Positions 1 through 5,738 of a stretch of DNA of 9,782 nucleotides are shown here, piece after piece (the stretch's first letter is position 1; each line of letters starts with the position of its first letter). Both the position numbers and the translations under genes were made by a program. The stretch spans positions 1 to 9,782 of the forward strand of contig CBDUSP010000057.1 of the NCBI GenBank assembly GCA_965370365.1, in the 5' to 3' direction. Origin of the DNA: DAIDHZ01 sp965370365 (GTDB lineage: Bacteria > Chlamydiota > Chlamydiia > Chlamydiales > SM23-39). The notes under the pieces are model-generated. The model worked only from the letters and a program-made list of their open reading frames with translations, did not search any database and was not told the origin of the DNA.

Positions 1-2
1 CC

Positions 3-2897
3 GGAAGAGGTTTTTTCCACAGCTTAGAAGGGCGCTGGATTGAGTCGGCGCTTCGATCAAAGTCAAGTGCCATTGCTCTCCATATGCGTGAGAAAGAGGA
101 TGCATATAGTTTAGACATTAAAGCTGACTCTGTACAAGAGGGCTTTTTAGCGTGGGTTCAGGAAGTTGCAAATGCGTTTGGTGCGCCTAAATTTGGTTGG
201 GATTTTGAAAGGGGCACAATCAACGGGTCAGGAAAGCTTTGTTTGAATAAATCCGGATCCATGACATGGGAAGTGCAAGACTGTCTTTTAGAGTCAATTG
301 CTGTACGCGGTGAAAATCTTTTAATTTCTTGTGAAAAGGCGCTTGTAAACGAGGGGGCCTATTCGTTTTGTGGCGGATCACTTTCCCTGTCAGATGAGAT
401 GCTTGGGACAAACTGGAAGGGGAAAGGGGATGTATCCACTTTTTTAGGCTCGATTTCTGGAGAGATCGGCTCCCTTTCTTTTGATGCTAACTATCGTGGA
501 AATTTCGATCTTCTTTTTGCTTCTTTAAAAGTAGGAGGCGCAGTTGATGGAGAGGTCTCTCTTCAAGGCGCATGGGCCGAAAATGGGTTTCAGTTTGCTT
601 TGCGCGATGGTTGGGGCTCGCTTTTTTCCTCTTACCAAATTGAAAATTTTCGTCTCGATGGAGAAGCGAATCGACAGGGTCTTTCATTATTTGACATGAA
701 AGGGGTTTTGGATGCGGGCAGAAAAGTGCCTTTTTATGCTCCGATTATTCAGACAGATGGAAATTTTGATCTTCGCTTTGAGAAGCCTCTTTTTGATTTA
801 GCTCGCTTTGTGGGAACGTGCAAATCAGGAGACATTGCGCTTGATAAGACGCGAAGCCATATTCTTGGAAGTCCCGTATCTCAAGGAATGGGATCGATCT
901 CTCAAGGGGGGGTCGATACGCTTGAAATTGAGTGTAATATCCCTTGGAAGGTGTTTCCTTTTTTCTTAGGAGTTCCTAACTTTTTCAAAGAAATTGGAGA
1001 GGAGGATTCAATTACCTGTTCTCTTTTGTATGAGAAGGACAAAGATCTTGCGCTTAAAGTGGCTTCTCAAATCGGCTCGATTGATGTAGATCTCAATGTA
1101 CTTAAAAAAGATGGAGCCTGGTGTCTTGCACCGTCGACAGTGTGGAATTGGGATGTCGAAGGGAGTTTTGCCTTTGAAAAGGGAGGCATCCAGATCACGC
1201 AAGCTAAAGGGAAATCATTGGATGGGATCGATGCAACGTTTTCTGGACGCATCGTCTCTTTAGATCAGTGGGACTTGAAATTATCACATCTTTTTGTCGA
1301 TTTAGGCGTGTTTCAACCTACAAAAGATCTTGAAATCCAGGGGGCCTTAGAAGGCGAAGGGATGGTCCATTGGAAAGGGGGCATTGAATCGGACTTTGAC
1401 CTTACAGCGTCTGGATTAAAAGTTCATAATTGGGATATCGACAGTGAGGGGCCTTTAAATCTTTACTGCTCTTCAAAAAATGGGATTTTTGTTCGCGGTC
1501 TTAATGTAGCTACAAATCACTTGGATAGTCCCTCCAGATGCAAAGTCGGCCTCTTTCAGTATATTCCGCAAGAGGATGGAGAAAATCTCTTTACCTTTAC
1601 AGATGTTGAGTTCGATCTTCCCCCTGAGTTTTTAGCGCAAGTAGGTCTTAAAGAAAAGGCGCCTTCTTTTGCATATGAGTTCCTGAATCAATCTCTGCAA
1701 GGGGCTGCAGATGTCTCTCTTTCTTCTGATTTTTCAAAGATCGCTTTTTCAATGAAAAGAGCAAAAGTGCTTTTTGAAGAAAAAGAATATGCCTTGCAAA
1801 ATTTGCATTTTGATTTGGTGGACAAGCAAAGCCGCCTTAATTTTGATTTGGTACACCCGTCTCGCATCGTCCCCATTGATCTGGCATTTCATACCGATCC
1901 CTCGATTAAGGGAAGGTTAATGATTGAAAATGGCCTTAAAATCGACTGGACCTATCGAGATGGATTTTGTCTTGAGGCGATTGAAGGGAGATGTTCTGGG
2001 GTAGAGGCTTCATTTCAGAAGGAGACCGATTCTCTCATTGGAAGCGCGCATCTAAATGGAAATGAACTCAAACGCTTTTTGCCTGAGAAAATTACAAAGG
2101 TTTTTGATGAGCTGAAAATTGGGGATGGCTATGAGCTCATGGGGAGATTGTCTCTTAAAGAGCGCAATCTTTGCTTTCGCGGTTTGCTAAGTGGAAAGCA
2201 AATCGATCTCTTCGGTTTTGAGTTTAAAAACATTCTTGGAAGAATCGAATGGGATGCAAATCACTTTTTGGTTTCCGATTTAAAGGTTAGCGATTTTGCA
2301 GGCGTGTTGAAGGTTGATGAGATTTTAGCTGAGCAAGTCGGAGAGAATCCATGGACGCTTTCGATTCCCCATATTGTGGTGACCGAGCTTAGACCAAGCC
2401 TCCTTCAAGACGTCGGAGGTCCTCCTGGAGAGATTAGTCCCCTTGTTGTCAGACAGCTCAAAATTGACGACTTTAAGGGTCTTGTAGATGATCGAAATAC
2501 GTACACAGCTAAAGGGGAACTTTTCTTTATCAACTCGTATAAGCGAGGATCGTCACTGCTTGAGCTTCCCTCTGATTTGCTCAGTCGCATTGTTGGATTG
2601 GATCTCGACCTACTTGTCCCCGTATGTGGATCGCTCAAGTATGAGTTGCACGATGGATTTTTCCACTTTACAGAGCTCAATGGATCGTACAGTGAAAATA
2701 AGCGTTCTGAATTTTTCCTTGCTTTCGATGAGAATTCTCCGAAGATGGATCTTGATTGGAATTTAAAAATTTTGATTGAGATGAAGCAATTTGTCCTCTT
2801 TAAATTTACTGAAGCGCTTATGATCTCTGTTTCAGGAAAGCTCGATGACCCTAAAGTTAATCTCCAGCGTAAAAAACGGTTTTTTGGCGTGTTGTAA
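3..2897 (+). CDS. AsmA/YhdP-like large envelope protein, 5' end outside window
   Basis: About 964 residues are visible. The frame is open to the left edge, and the first ATG (position 84) has no ribosome binding site, so the true start lies upstream. The protein is a long run of alternating short hydrophobic and polar beta-type segments rich in G, D and F, without Cys clusters or catalytic motifs, as in AsmA, TamB and YhdP-type proteins that span the periplasm and move lipids between membranes. The C-terminus carries the pattern SVSGKLDDPKVNLQ, close to the 'v.G.l.dP.v' signature near the end of many AsmA-like proteins, then a short basic tail (RKKRFFGVL). The N-terminal membrane anchor expected in this family would lie outside the window. 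Its 3' end overlaps the next gene by 53 bp, suggesting coupled translation. Family placement is inferred from fold character; the exact role is unknown. Confidence 0.6.
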   Translation, partial: GRGFFHSLEGRWIESALRSKSSAIALHMREKEDAYSLDIKADSVQEGFLAWVQEVANAFGAPKFGWDFERGTINGSGKLCLNKSGSMTWEVQDCLLESIAVRGENLLISCEKALVNEGAYSFCGGSLSLSDEMLGTNWKGKGDVSTFLGSISGEIGSLSFDANYRGNFDLLFASLKVGGAVDGEVSLQGAWAENGFQFALRDGWGSLFSSYQIENFRLDGEANRQGLSLFDMKGVLDAGRKVPFYAPIIQTDGNFDLRFEKPLFDLARFVGTCKSGDIALDKTRSHILGSPVSQGMGSISQGGVDTLEIECNIPWKVFPFFLGVPNFFKEIGEEDSITCSLLYEKDKDLALKVASQIGSIDVDLNVLKKDGAWCLAPSTVWNWDVEGSFAFEKGGIQITQAKGKSLDGIDATFSGRIVSLDQWDLKLSHLFVDLGVFQPTKDLEIQGALEGEGMVHWKGGIESDFDLTASGLKVHNWDIDSEGPLNLYCSSKNGIFVRGLNVATNHLDSPSRCKVGLFQYIPQEDGENLFTFTDVEFDLPPEFLAQVGLKEKAPSFAYEFLNQSLQGAADVSLSSDFSKIAFSMKRAKVLFEEKEYALQNLHFDLVDKQSRLNFDLVHPSRIVPIDLAFHTDPSIKGRLMIENGLKIDWTYRDGFCLEAIEGRCSGVEASFQKETDSLIGSAHLNGNELKRFLPEKITKVFDELKIGDGYELMGRLSLKERNLCFRGLLSGKQIDLFGFEFKNILGRIEWDANHFLVSDLKVSDFAGVLKVDEILAEQVGENPWTLSIPHIVVTELRPSLLQDVGGPPGEISPLVVRQLKIDDFKGLVDDRNTYTAKGELFFINSYKRGSSLLELPSDLLSRIVGLDLDLLVPVCGSLKYELHDGFFHFTELNGSYSENKRSEFFLAFDENSPKMDLDWNLKILIEMKQFVLFKFTEALMISVSGKLDDPKVNLQRKKRFFGVL

Positions 2898-3423
2898 TCA
2901 CCTAAGAGACGTTTCTTTTCCTCCTTACTGTGTCGCTTGTAAAGAACCGTGTCAGACGAAGTGGTTTTGCTTAAGTTGTTGGATGTTTTGTGTTCCACCT
3001 GATCCTTCCGAGAGGTGTCCTCACTGTTTTAAGGAGTCTGAAGGGCTCTGCAAAGAGTGTAAAAAAAATCCCTATCTTTCTTTTGCTCAGGGGTGTGTCT
3101 TTGAAAACACACATCTTGTGCCCCACCTGCAACAGATGGAAAAGAAGACATTGGCTGCTTTTGCCATTCGCGCATGGGTCAATCTAGACTGGCCAATTCC
3201 CGATGTGATTCTTCCCATGTCGGGCAGTTATCGTCTAGCTCGTTTTTTTTCTGAAATGCTGAATTGTCCAATGATGAGCGATGTAGATGCAATTGAGGAA
3301 GATCAGATTCTTTTGGTTCTAAATGAGAATGCATCGCTTCAGGAATGCAAGGAAGCGATTGCGGCTCTTGGGACATGTTCTCCGAAGAGGGGATATTTGT
3401 TACATCTATTTGAAATAGAATGA
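2845..3423 (+). CDS. Degenerate ComF-family protein (zinc ribbons plus broken phosphoribosyltransferase)
   Basis: 192 aa. The ATG at 2845 is preceded by AGGAAAG (2834-2840) at 4-nt spacing, inside the end of the upstream gene. Residues 25-72 carry FPPYC and four CxxC pairs (C29/C32, C42/C45, C58/C61, C69/C72), the double zinc-ribbon arrangement at the start of ComF proteins. ComF acts in natural transformation downstream of DNA uptake. The rest should be a phosphoribosyltransferase domain, and PDVILPMSGSYRLAR (119-133) resembles its early part. The PRPP-binding motif normally read as DDv.TTG is replaced by VLNENAS (158-164), so catalysis is unlikely. The stop codon lies directly after a 64-bp segment that recurs at 4418-4481. 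At that second copy the frame continues, so this C-terminus may have been shortened by the adjacent insertion. Confidence 0.6.
   Translation: MTLKLISSVKNGFLACCNHLRDVSFPPYCVACKEPCQTKWFCLSCWMFCVPPDPSERCPHCFKESEGLCKECKKNPYLSFAQGCVFENTHLVPHLQQMEKKTLAAFAIRAWVNLDWPIPDVILPMSGSYRLARFFSEMLNCPMMSDVDAIEEDQILLVLNENASLQECKEAIAALGTCSPKRGYLLHLFEIE
3356..3419. repeat. 64-bp direct repeat, copy 1 (end of comF-like gene)
   Basis: Identical by hand alignment to 4418-4481, 1062 bp downstream. It encodes the last 21-22 codons of the ComF-like protein up to FEIE. Its right edge is a perfect palindrome, TCTATTTGAAATAGA (3405-3419). The two copies bracket the accessory segment. Confidence 0.9.
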
Positions 3424-3519
3424 TTTTTTTAACAAATTGAAAAGGAATCGCAGAACAAGAGTTAGATGGCGAAGCAAATTAATGAAGAGTGTTTTGTAAT
3501 TCACCCAAGAGAGTTCTTT
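3406..3519 (-). pseudogene. Nudix C-terminal tail remnant
   Basis: On the minus strand, codons 3519 to 3406 read KELSWVNYKTLFINLLRH, then LTLVLRFLFNLLKKSFYFK and a stop. This matches the last 34 residues of the intact Nudix protein at 5244-5738, which has KELTWVNYKTLFINLFLH then PILVLRFLFNLLKKSF. No Nudix box or start precedes it; the Dabb gene abuts instead. The final residues YFK and the stop come from the comF-end repeat. I read it as the leftover 3' end of a second Nudix paralogue. Several differences from the intact copy change amino acids in the middle but spare the flanks. Confidence 0.7.
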
Positions 3520-3521
3520 TT
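3419..3521. repeat. 103-bp repeat, copy A (Nudix tail)
   Basis: Aligns without gaps to 5248-5350, with about 10 differences counted by hand (roughly 90% identity). It starts at AATGATTTTTTTAAC and ends at GAGTTCTTTTT. The same-strand spacing is 1829 bp. Confidence 0.88.
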
Positions 3522-3522
3522 G

Positions 3523-3819
3523 TCAAATTTCGTGTGTTAATACCATCCGGATAGGTTCTGCAAGATACTTTTTAAAAATAGTATCTGCTTCATGATGCTT
3601 GGGATGATTCATAAAAACGTTCAAAGCTTTCTTGTTTTCAAAAACAAGCTCTAATCCCACGCTGATTATATCTTCCGGAACATACTTACTACTGTTTGGA
3701 TACAAATGGAAGCTAACAATTCCTGGGATTTGGTCGACAAGTGGCCGTGTTTTTTCAAGAAGAGACATGTAATCTATAGGAAGTTTTTTGAAGTACAGGA
3801 TGACGATGTGCCTAATCAT
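3523..3819 (-). CDS. Dabb-type (stress-responsive A/B barrel) small protein
   Basis: 98 aa. The start MIRHIVILYFKK matches the usual opening of Dabb-domain proteins (MIRHIVLFKFK). The domain covers the whole protein: PGIVSFHLYPNSS near the middle, then VFENKKALNVFMNHPKHHEA, which fits the family pattern of F..ee.l..Y..hP.H. Family members are dimeric ferredoxin-like barrels; some are stress-induced and some are cyclases, and no specific substrate can be assigned. There is no clear Shine-Dalgarno. TATACT (minus strand, 3828-3833) lies only about 9 nt before the ATG, so the mRNA could be nearly leaderless. The gene is the main intact cargo between the two 64-bp repeats and is flanked by a Nudix-tail remnant and a MITE-like element, which suggests acquisition or relocation. 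Confidence 0.8.
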   Translation of the reverse strand: MIRHIVILYFKKLPIDYMSLLEKTRPLVDQIPGIVSFHLYPNSSKYVPEDIISVGLELVFENKKALNVFMNHPKHHEADTIFKKYLAEPIRMVLTHEI

Positions 3820-3845
3820 AGGGCGTCAGTATAGCAAAAGCCTGG

Positions 3846-4015
3846 TTAAGGAGACACTGATCAATTCATTTGCCGAATCTTTCCGCACTTTTTGACATCT
3901 TTCGCTTTTTTCGAACTCACTAACTTACAAAAGTTTAGGTTCGTTCGAAAAAATCAAAATCTGTCGAAAAATCATCGAAAATCTTCGGCAAAGCAATTGA
4001 TCAGTATCTCCTTAA
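3846..4015. mobile_element. MITE-like 170-bp near-palindromic element 1
   Basis: The ends are inverted repeats: TTAAGGAGACACTGATCAAT on the left, and the right end (reverse complement) starts TTAAGGAGATACTGATCAAT. Similarity continues inward through TTTGCCGAA, then TTTTTTCGAAC, to a centre near ACTAACTT/AAGTTTAGGT (about 3918-3945), so nearly the whole element can fold on itself. There is no ORF inside. TTAA at both outer ends could be a target duplication. This fits a non-autonomous MITE-like element, but no transposase is present in the window to identify its family. Confidence 0.65.
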
Positions 4016-4032
4016 CAAATTGAAAAGGAATC
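4012..4032. repeat. Third, short Nudix-tail repeat
   Basis: 21 bp from TTAACAAATTG to AAGGAATC, identical to 3429-3449 and 5258-5278. On the minus strand the frame reads ISLLRFLFNLL, as in the Nudix tail, with stop codons just upstream. It begins exactly at the TTAA that ends the MITE-like element. Confidence 0.6.
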
Positions 4033-4035
4033 TAA

Positions 4036-4073
4036 GAAGTGAAATTCTTCATCAGGTTTTACCTGTTCACTTC
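4036..4073. other. Two-tier inverted repeat (hairpin)
   Basis: Outer arms GAAGTGAA (4036-4043) and TTCACTTC (4066-4073) are perfect complements. Inner arms CAGGT (4053-4057) and ACCTG (4061-4065) close on a TTT loop. A 9-nt bulge separates the tiers on the left side. No T-run follows, so a terminator is not evident; an operator or RNA structure ahead of the small ORF is possible. Confidence 0.45.
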
Positions 4074-4093
4074 CATGGAAAGTCAATAAATTA

Positions 4094-4122
4094 TTGATCC
4101 ATTAGTTCATATTTGCTAGACT
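4094..4122 (+). promoter_or_regulatory. Predicted sigma-70-type promoter for the 59-aa ORF
   Basis: TTGATC (4094-4099) and TAGACT (4117-4122) each match the consensus at 4 of 6 positions and are separated by exactly 17 nt. A start near 4129 would give a leader of about 24 nt to the ATG at 4153. A weak inverted repeat CTTTTTT/AAAAAAG (4121-4139) lies between the -10 and the ribosome binding site. Confidence 0.4.
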
Positions 4123-4152
4123 TTTTTATCACAAAAAAGCACGGAGGAAATA

Positions 4153-4332
4153 ATGAGCATTAGGAGTCAGTATGACAGCATGCAGGTTGATTTGCATATA
4201 GCAAGAGTAGCATATCAATCTCATCCCTCACCAGATAATAAAAGCGAATACGCAAAGGTATCAGAAAGGATAGAGAAGTTTTACCAAAAACATCAGGCGG
4301 AGTTGAGTAAGTCAAGCTGCGTGGTTCAGTAG
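4153..4332 (+). CDS. Small hypothetical protein, 59 aa
   Basis: The ATG follows GGAGG (4143-4147) at 5-nt spacing, the best ribosome binding site in the window. A plausible promoter lies at 4094-4122. The product starts MSIRSQYDSMQVDLHIARVA, is polar and mostly helix-forming, and ends SSCVVQ. It has no signal peptide, membrane segment or recognisable domain. It sits in the accessory segment between the MITE-like element and the second 64-bp repeat, with hairpins on both sides. I do not recognise it. It could be a lineage-specific secreted or regulatory peptide, or the start of a gene truncated by the rearrangement. The strong translation signals argue for a real gene; the length alone does not. 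Confidence 0.5.
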   Translation: MSIRSQYDSMQVDLHIARVAYQSHPSPDNKSEYAKVSERIEKFYQKHQAELSKSSCVVQ

Positions 4333-4362
4333 AGCTGTGTCGAAAAATTCAAAGCATGATAG

Positions 4363-4411
4363 CCCTTTTGATGATGTCCCATCTTTAGATGGGACTGAAC
4401 TTTGAAAAGGG
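4363..4411. other. Strong extended hairpin downstream of the small ORF
   Basis: The core arms GTCCCATC (4376-4383) and GATGGGAC (4388-4395) are perfect 8-bp complements with a TTTA loop. Outer arms CCCTTTT (4363-4369) and AAAAGGG (4405-4411) extend the structure across 6- and 9-nt internal loops. No T-run follows directly. It could end or stabilise the small-ORF transcript, be part of a small RNA, or be an end of a mobile segment. Confidence 0.5.
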
Positions 4412-4417
4412 TGACTC

Positions 4418-4481
4418 CGATTGCGGCTCTTGGGACATGTTCTCCGAAGAGGGGATATTTGTTACATCTATTTGAAATAGA
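4418..4481. repeat. 64-bp direct repeat, copy 2 (stray comF-like gene end)
   Basis: Perfect match to 3356-3419. After this copy the comF frame continues as GDERPAPRKEASLETNSGRK and onward to a stop beyond 4519, inside the 3' end of the outer-membrane protein gene. This copy may therefore be the ancestral downstream junction of the comF-like gene, left behind when the 1-kb segment was inserted. Confidence 0.9.
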
Positions 4482-4518
4482 GGGCGATGAGAGACCAGCG
4501 CCCCGTAAAGAGGCTTCT

Positions 4519-5187
4519 TTAGAAACCAACTCCGGCAGAAAGAGAAACTTTCGGGCCGAAGAATTCGCCACTTCTTGACGTTGCAAGAGTTGGCTGACTT
4601 ACATCAAGCTGCACAAATGTTTTTGCTCCACCTGATAGGCGACCAAATTCATATCCAACAGCTGCGTTTGCAATCATTCCGTAGAACTCTTGGTTCTTGT
4701 CATGAGCGGGGATTGCATCGGTAACAACACCATCTTCAGCAGTTGTTTCTTCTACAGCTACAATAACTGTTGTTTGTTCCATTCCACCAAAACCAAGACC
4801 GCCTCCTGCATAGAAGCTACTGCTTCTTTGTGGGCTTACATAGTAGAGATAGTTCGCTCTTGGGAATGTGTAGGAGAAATTTGTGGTGCGATGGCCTTTT
4901 GCATCGCGAATTTCTCTGCGATTTCCTTCAGTAGAGATATCCGCTGCATGATGTCCATAAGCTGCACGGTATCCAATCCCAAGCCCTGGCATGATGTTCT
5001 CATCACTTTTTGGAAGCTCAGATTCTGCAGCACTCATCTTTAGGTACATGGTACCATTTCTTTCTACTGTTTGAGAGTCTGTAGGGAAATTTCGTTTTTC
5101 AAGCGCGTTTGCAGTTAGGTTCTCTGCTTGAGCAAACCCAAATGCCGTAAAAGTTGTCAAAAATAATGTTGCTAGTGTCTTTTTCAT
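4519..5187 (-). CDS. Small beta-barrel outer-membrane protein
   Basis: 222 aa from the ATG at 5187. An ATG 12 bases further upstream lies inside the ribosome binding site ATGGAGG and is not the likely start. The signal peptide is clear: MKKTLATLFLTTFTAFGFAQA with probable cleavage before ENLTANA. The mature part alternates Gly/aromatic strands (PGLGIGYRAAYG, SFYAGGGLGFGG, FYGMIANAAVGYEFG) and ends in a terminal Phe (KVSLSAGVGF), the signature recognised by the BAM machinery. Roughly eight strands would fit the length. It probably serves as a surface protein of the chlamydial outer membrane; ligand and function are unknown. It follows the Nudix gene on the same strand after a 56-bp gap that holds a good -10 box, so it is probably transcribed from its own promoter. 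Confidence 0.8.
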   Translation of the reverse strand: MKKTLATLFLTTFTAFGFAQAENLTANALEKRNFPTDSQTVERNGTMYLKMSAAESELPKSDENIMPGLGIGYRAAYGHHAADISTEGNRREIRDAKGHRTTNFSYTFPRANYLYYVSPQRSSSFYAGGGLGFGGMEQTTVIVAVEETTAEDGVVTDAIPAHDKNQEFYGMIANAAVGYEFGRLSGGAKTFVQLDVSQPTLATSRSGEFFGPKVSLSAGVGF

Positions 5188-5221
5188 TAGTACCTCCATT
5201 AGGAATGCTTTTGATTATCCG

Positions 5222-5227
5222 ATTATA
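5222..5227 (-). promoter_or_regulatory. -10 box for the outer-membrane protein gene
   Basis: A perfect TATAAT on the minus strand, 34 nt before the start codon, inside an AT-rich stretch. No good -35 is seen at 16-18 nt; the region would overlap the Nudix stop codon. The implied leader is about 28 nt and includes TGGAGG. Confidence 0.45.
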
Positions 5228-5243
5228 TATTTTATTCGGGCAA

Positions 5244-5738
5244 CTAAAATGATTTTTTTAACAAATTGAAAAGGAATCGAAGAACGAGAATCGGATGAAG
5301 AAACAAATTAATGAAGAGTGTTTTGTAATTGACCCAAGTGAGTTCTTTTTCGAAATAGGGAAGGCTTTGATGTGCGTCATGAATCCACTCTCTAAACGGA
5401 GGTGGGATAAGCTTTGGAAGGGTATCTACCGGAAAGAATTGCACTGCGGTCGTTTCATCAGAAGGGGTTGGTATTCCGTCTGTGACTGTACACTCATAAA
5501 GGTGTGTTGGTTTTGTTAGAGCATTTACAGGAGTGTAAAGAGCAACGAGTCTGTTTACTTTGACAGTAAAGCCCGTTTCTTCCAGAATTTCTCTTATGAC
5601 AGCGTCGTCCGATGATTCCCTTAAATCAATTCCACCACCTGGTAAAACCCAAACAGGGACATCGCGCCTTTTTACAAGGAGAACTTCTTTTCGGTTTTTA
5701 GAAAAAATAGCGCCTGCAACGCTTTTGATCTTGTGCAT
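5244..5738 (-). CDS. Nudix hydrolase with hydrophobic C-terminal tail
   Basis: 164 aa. The Nudix box at residues 35-57 fits GX5EX7REUXEEXGU completely: G35, E41, R49 E50, E53 E54, G56. Nudix enzymes hydrolyse nucleoside diphosphates linked to another group (for example oxidised nucleotides, ADP-ribose or nucleotide sugars) using Mg2+ bound by these glutamates. The substrate cannot be read from sequence. Residues 137-160 (YKTLFINLFLHPILVLRFLF and onward) are an unusual hydrophobic/aromatic extension that could associate with membrane. The encoding 103 bp recurs at 3419-3521 and partly at 4012-4032. The ATG overlaps, on opposite strands, the ATG of the lipoprotein fragment. The upstream sequence has only a weak ribosome binding site. 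The gene separates the lipoprotein from any normal 5' end, so it may be a late arrival here. Confidence 0.85.
   Translation of the reverse strand: MHKIKSVAGAIFSKNRKEVLLVKRRDVPVWVLPGGGIDLRESSDDAVIREILEETGFTVKVNRLVALYTPVNALTKPTHLYECTVTDGIPTPSDETTAVQFFPVDTLPKLIPPPFREWIHDAHQSLPYFEKELTWVNYKTLFINLFLHPILVLRFLFNLLKKSF
5248..5350. repeat. 103-bp repeat, copy B (3' end of intact Nudix gene)
   Basis: Partner of 3419-3521 at about 90% identity. It spans the last 35 or so Nudix codons; the repeat ends two bases short of the TAG stop. Confidence 0.88.

Noticed and set aside
13..21. TTTTCCACA and two TTATCCACG sites (about 9449 and 9747) resembling DnaA boxes
   Set aside because: They are isolated, inside coding frames, and the latter two are part of the ankyrin repeat unit; there is no cluster or AT-rich unwinding region suggesting an origin.
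906..912. Run of seven G in the AsmA-like gene as a phase-variable tract
   Set aside because: It is short, inside a long intact frame, and a single run is not evidence of slippage control.
2405..2998. 197-codon open frame on the minus strand
   Set aside because: It lies antisense to the end of the AsmA-like gene and start of the comF-like gene, is Ser/Arg/Lys-rich without domains, and has no ribosome binding site context; it is a shadow of the coding strand.
4121..4139. CTTTTTT/AAAAAAG inverted repeat as a terminator
   Set aside because: The stem has a single G-C pair and no downstream T-run, and it lies between promoter and ribosome binding site of the small ORF.
4499..4518. AAAGAGG/CTTCTTT stretch after the outer-membrane protein gene as its terminator
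   Set aside because: Only about five AT-rich pairs form and no T-run follows on the minus strand.
4326..4586. 86-codon minus-strand frame across the second 64-bp repeat
   Set aside because: It crosses the repeat and overlaps the end of the outer-membrane protein gene; composition is not protein-like and no start signal is seen.
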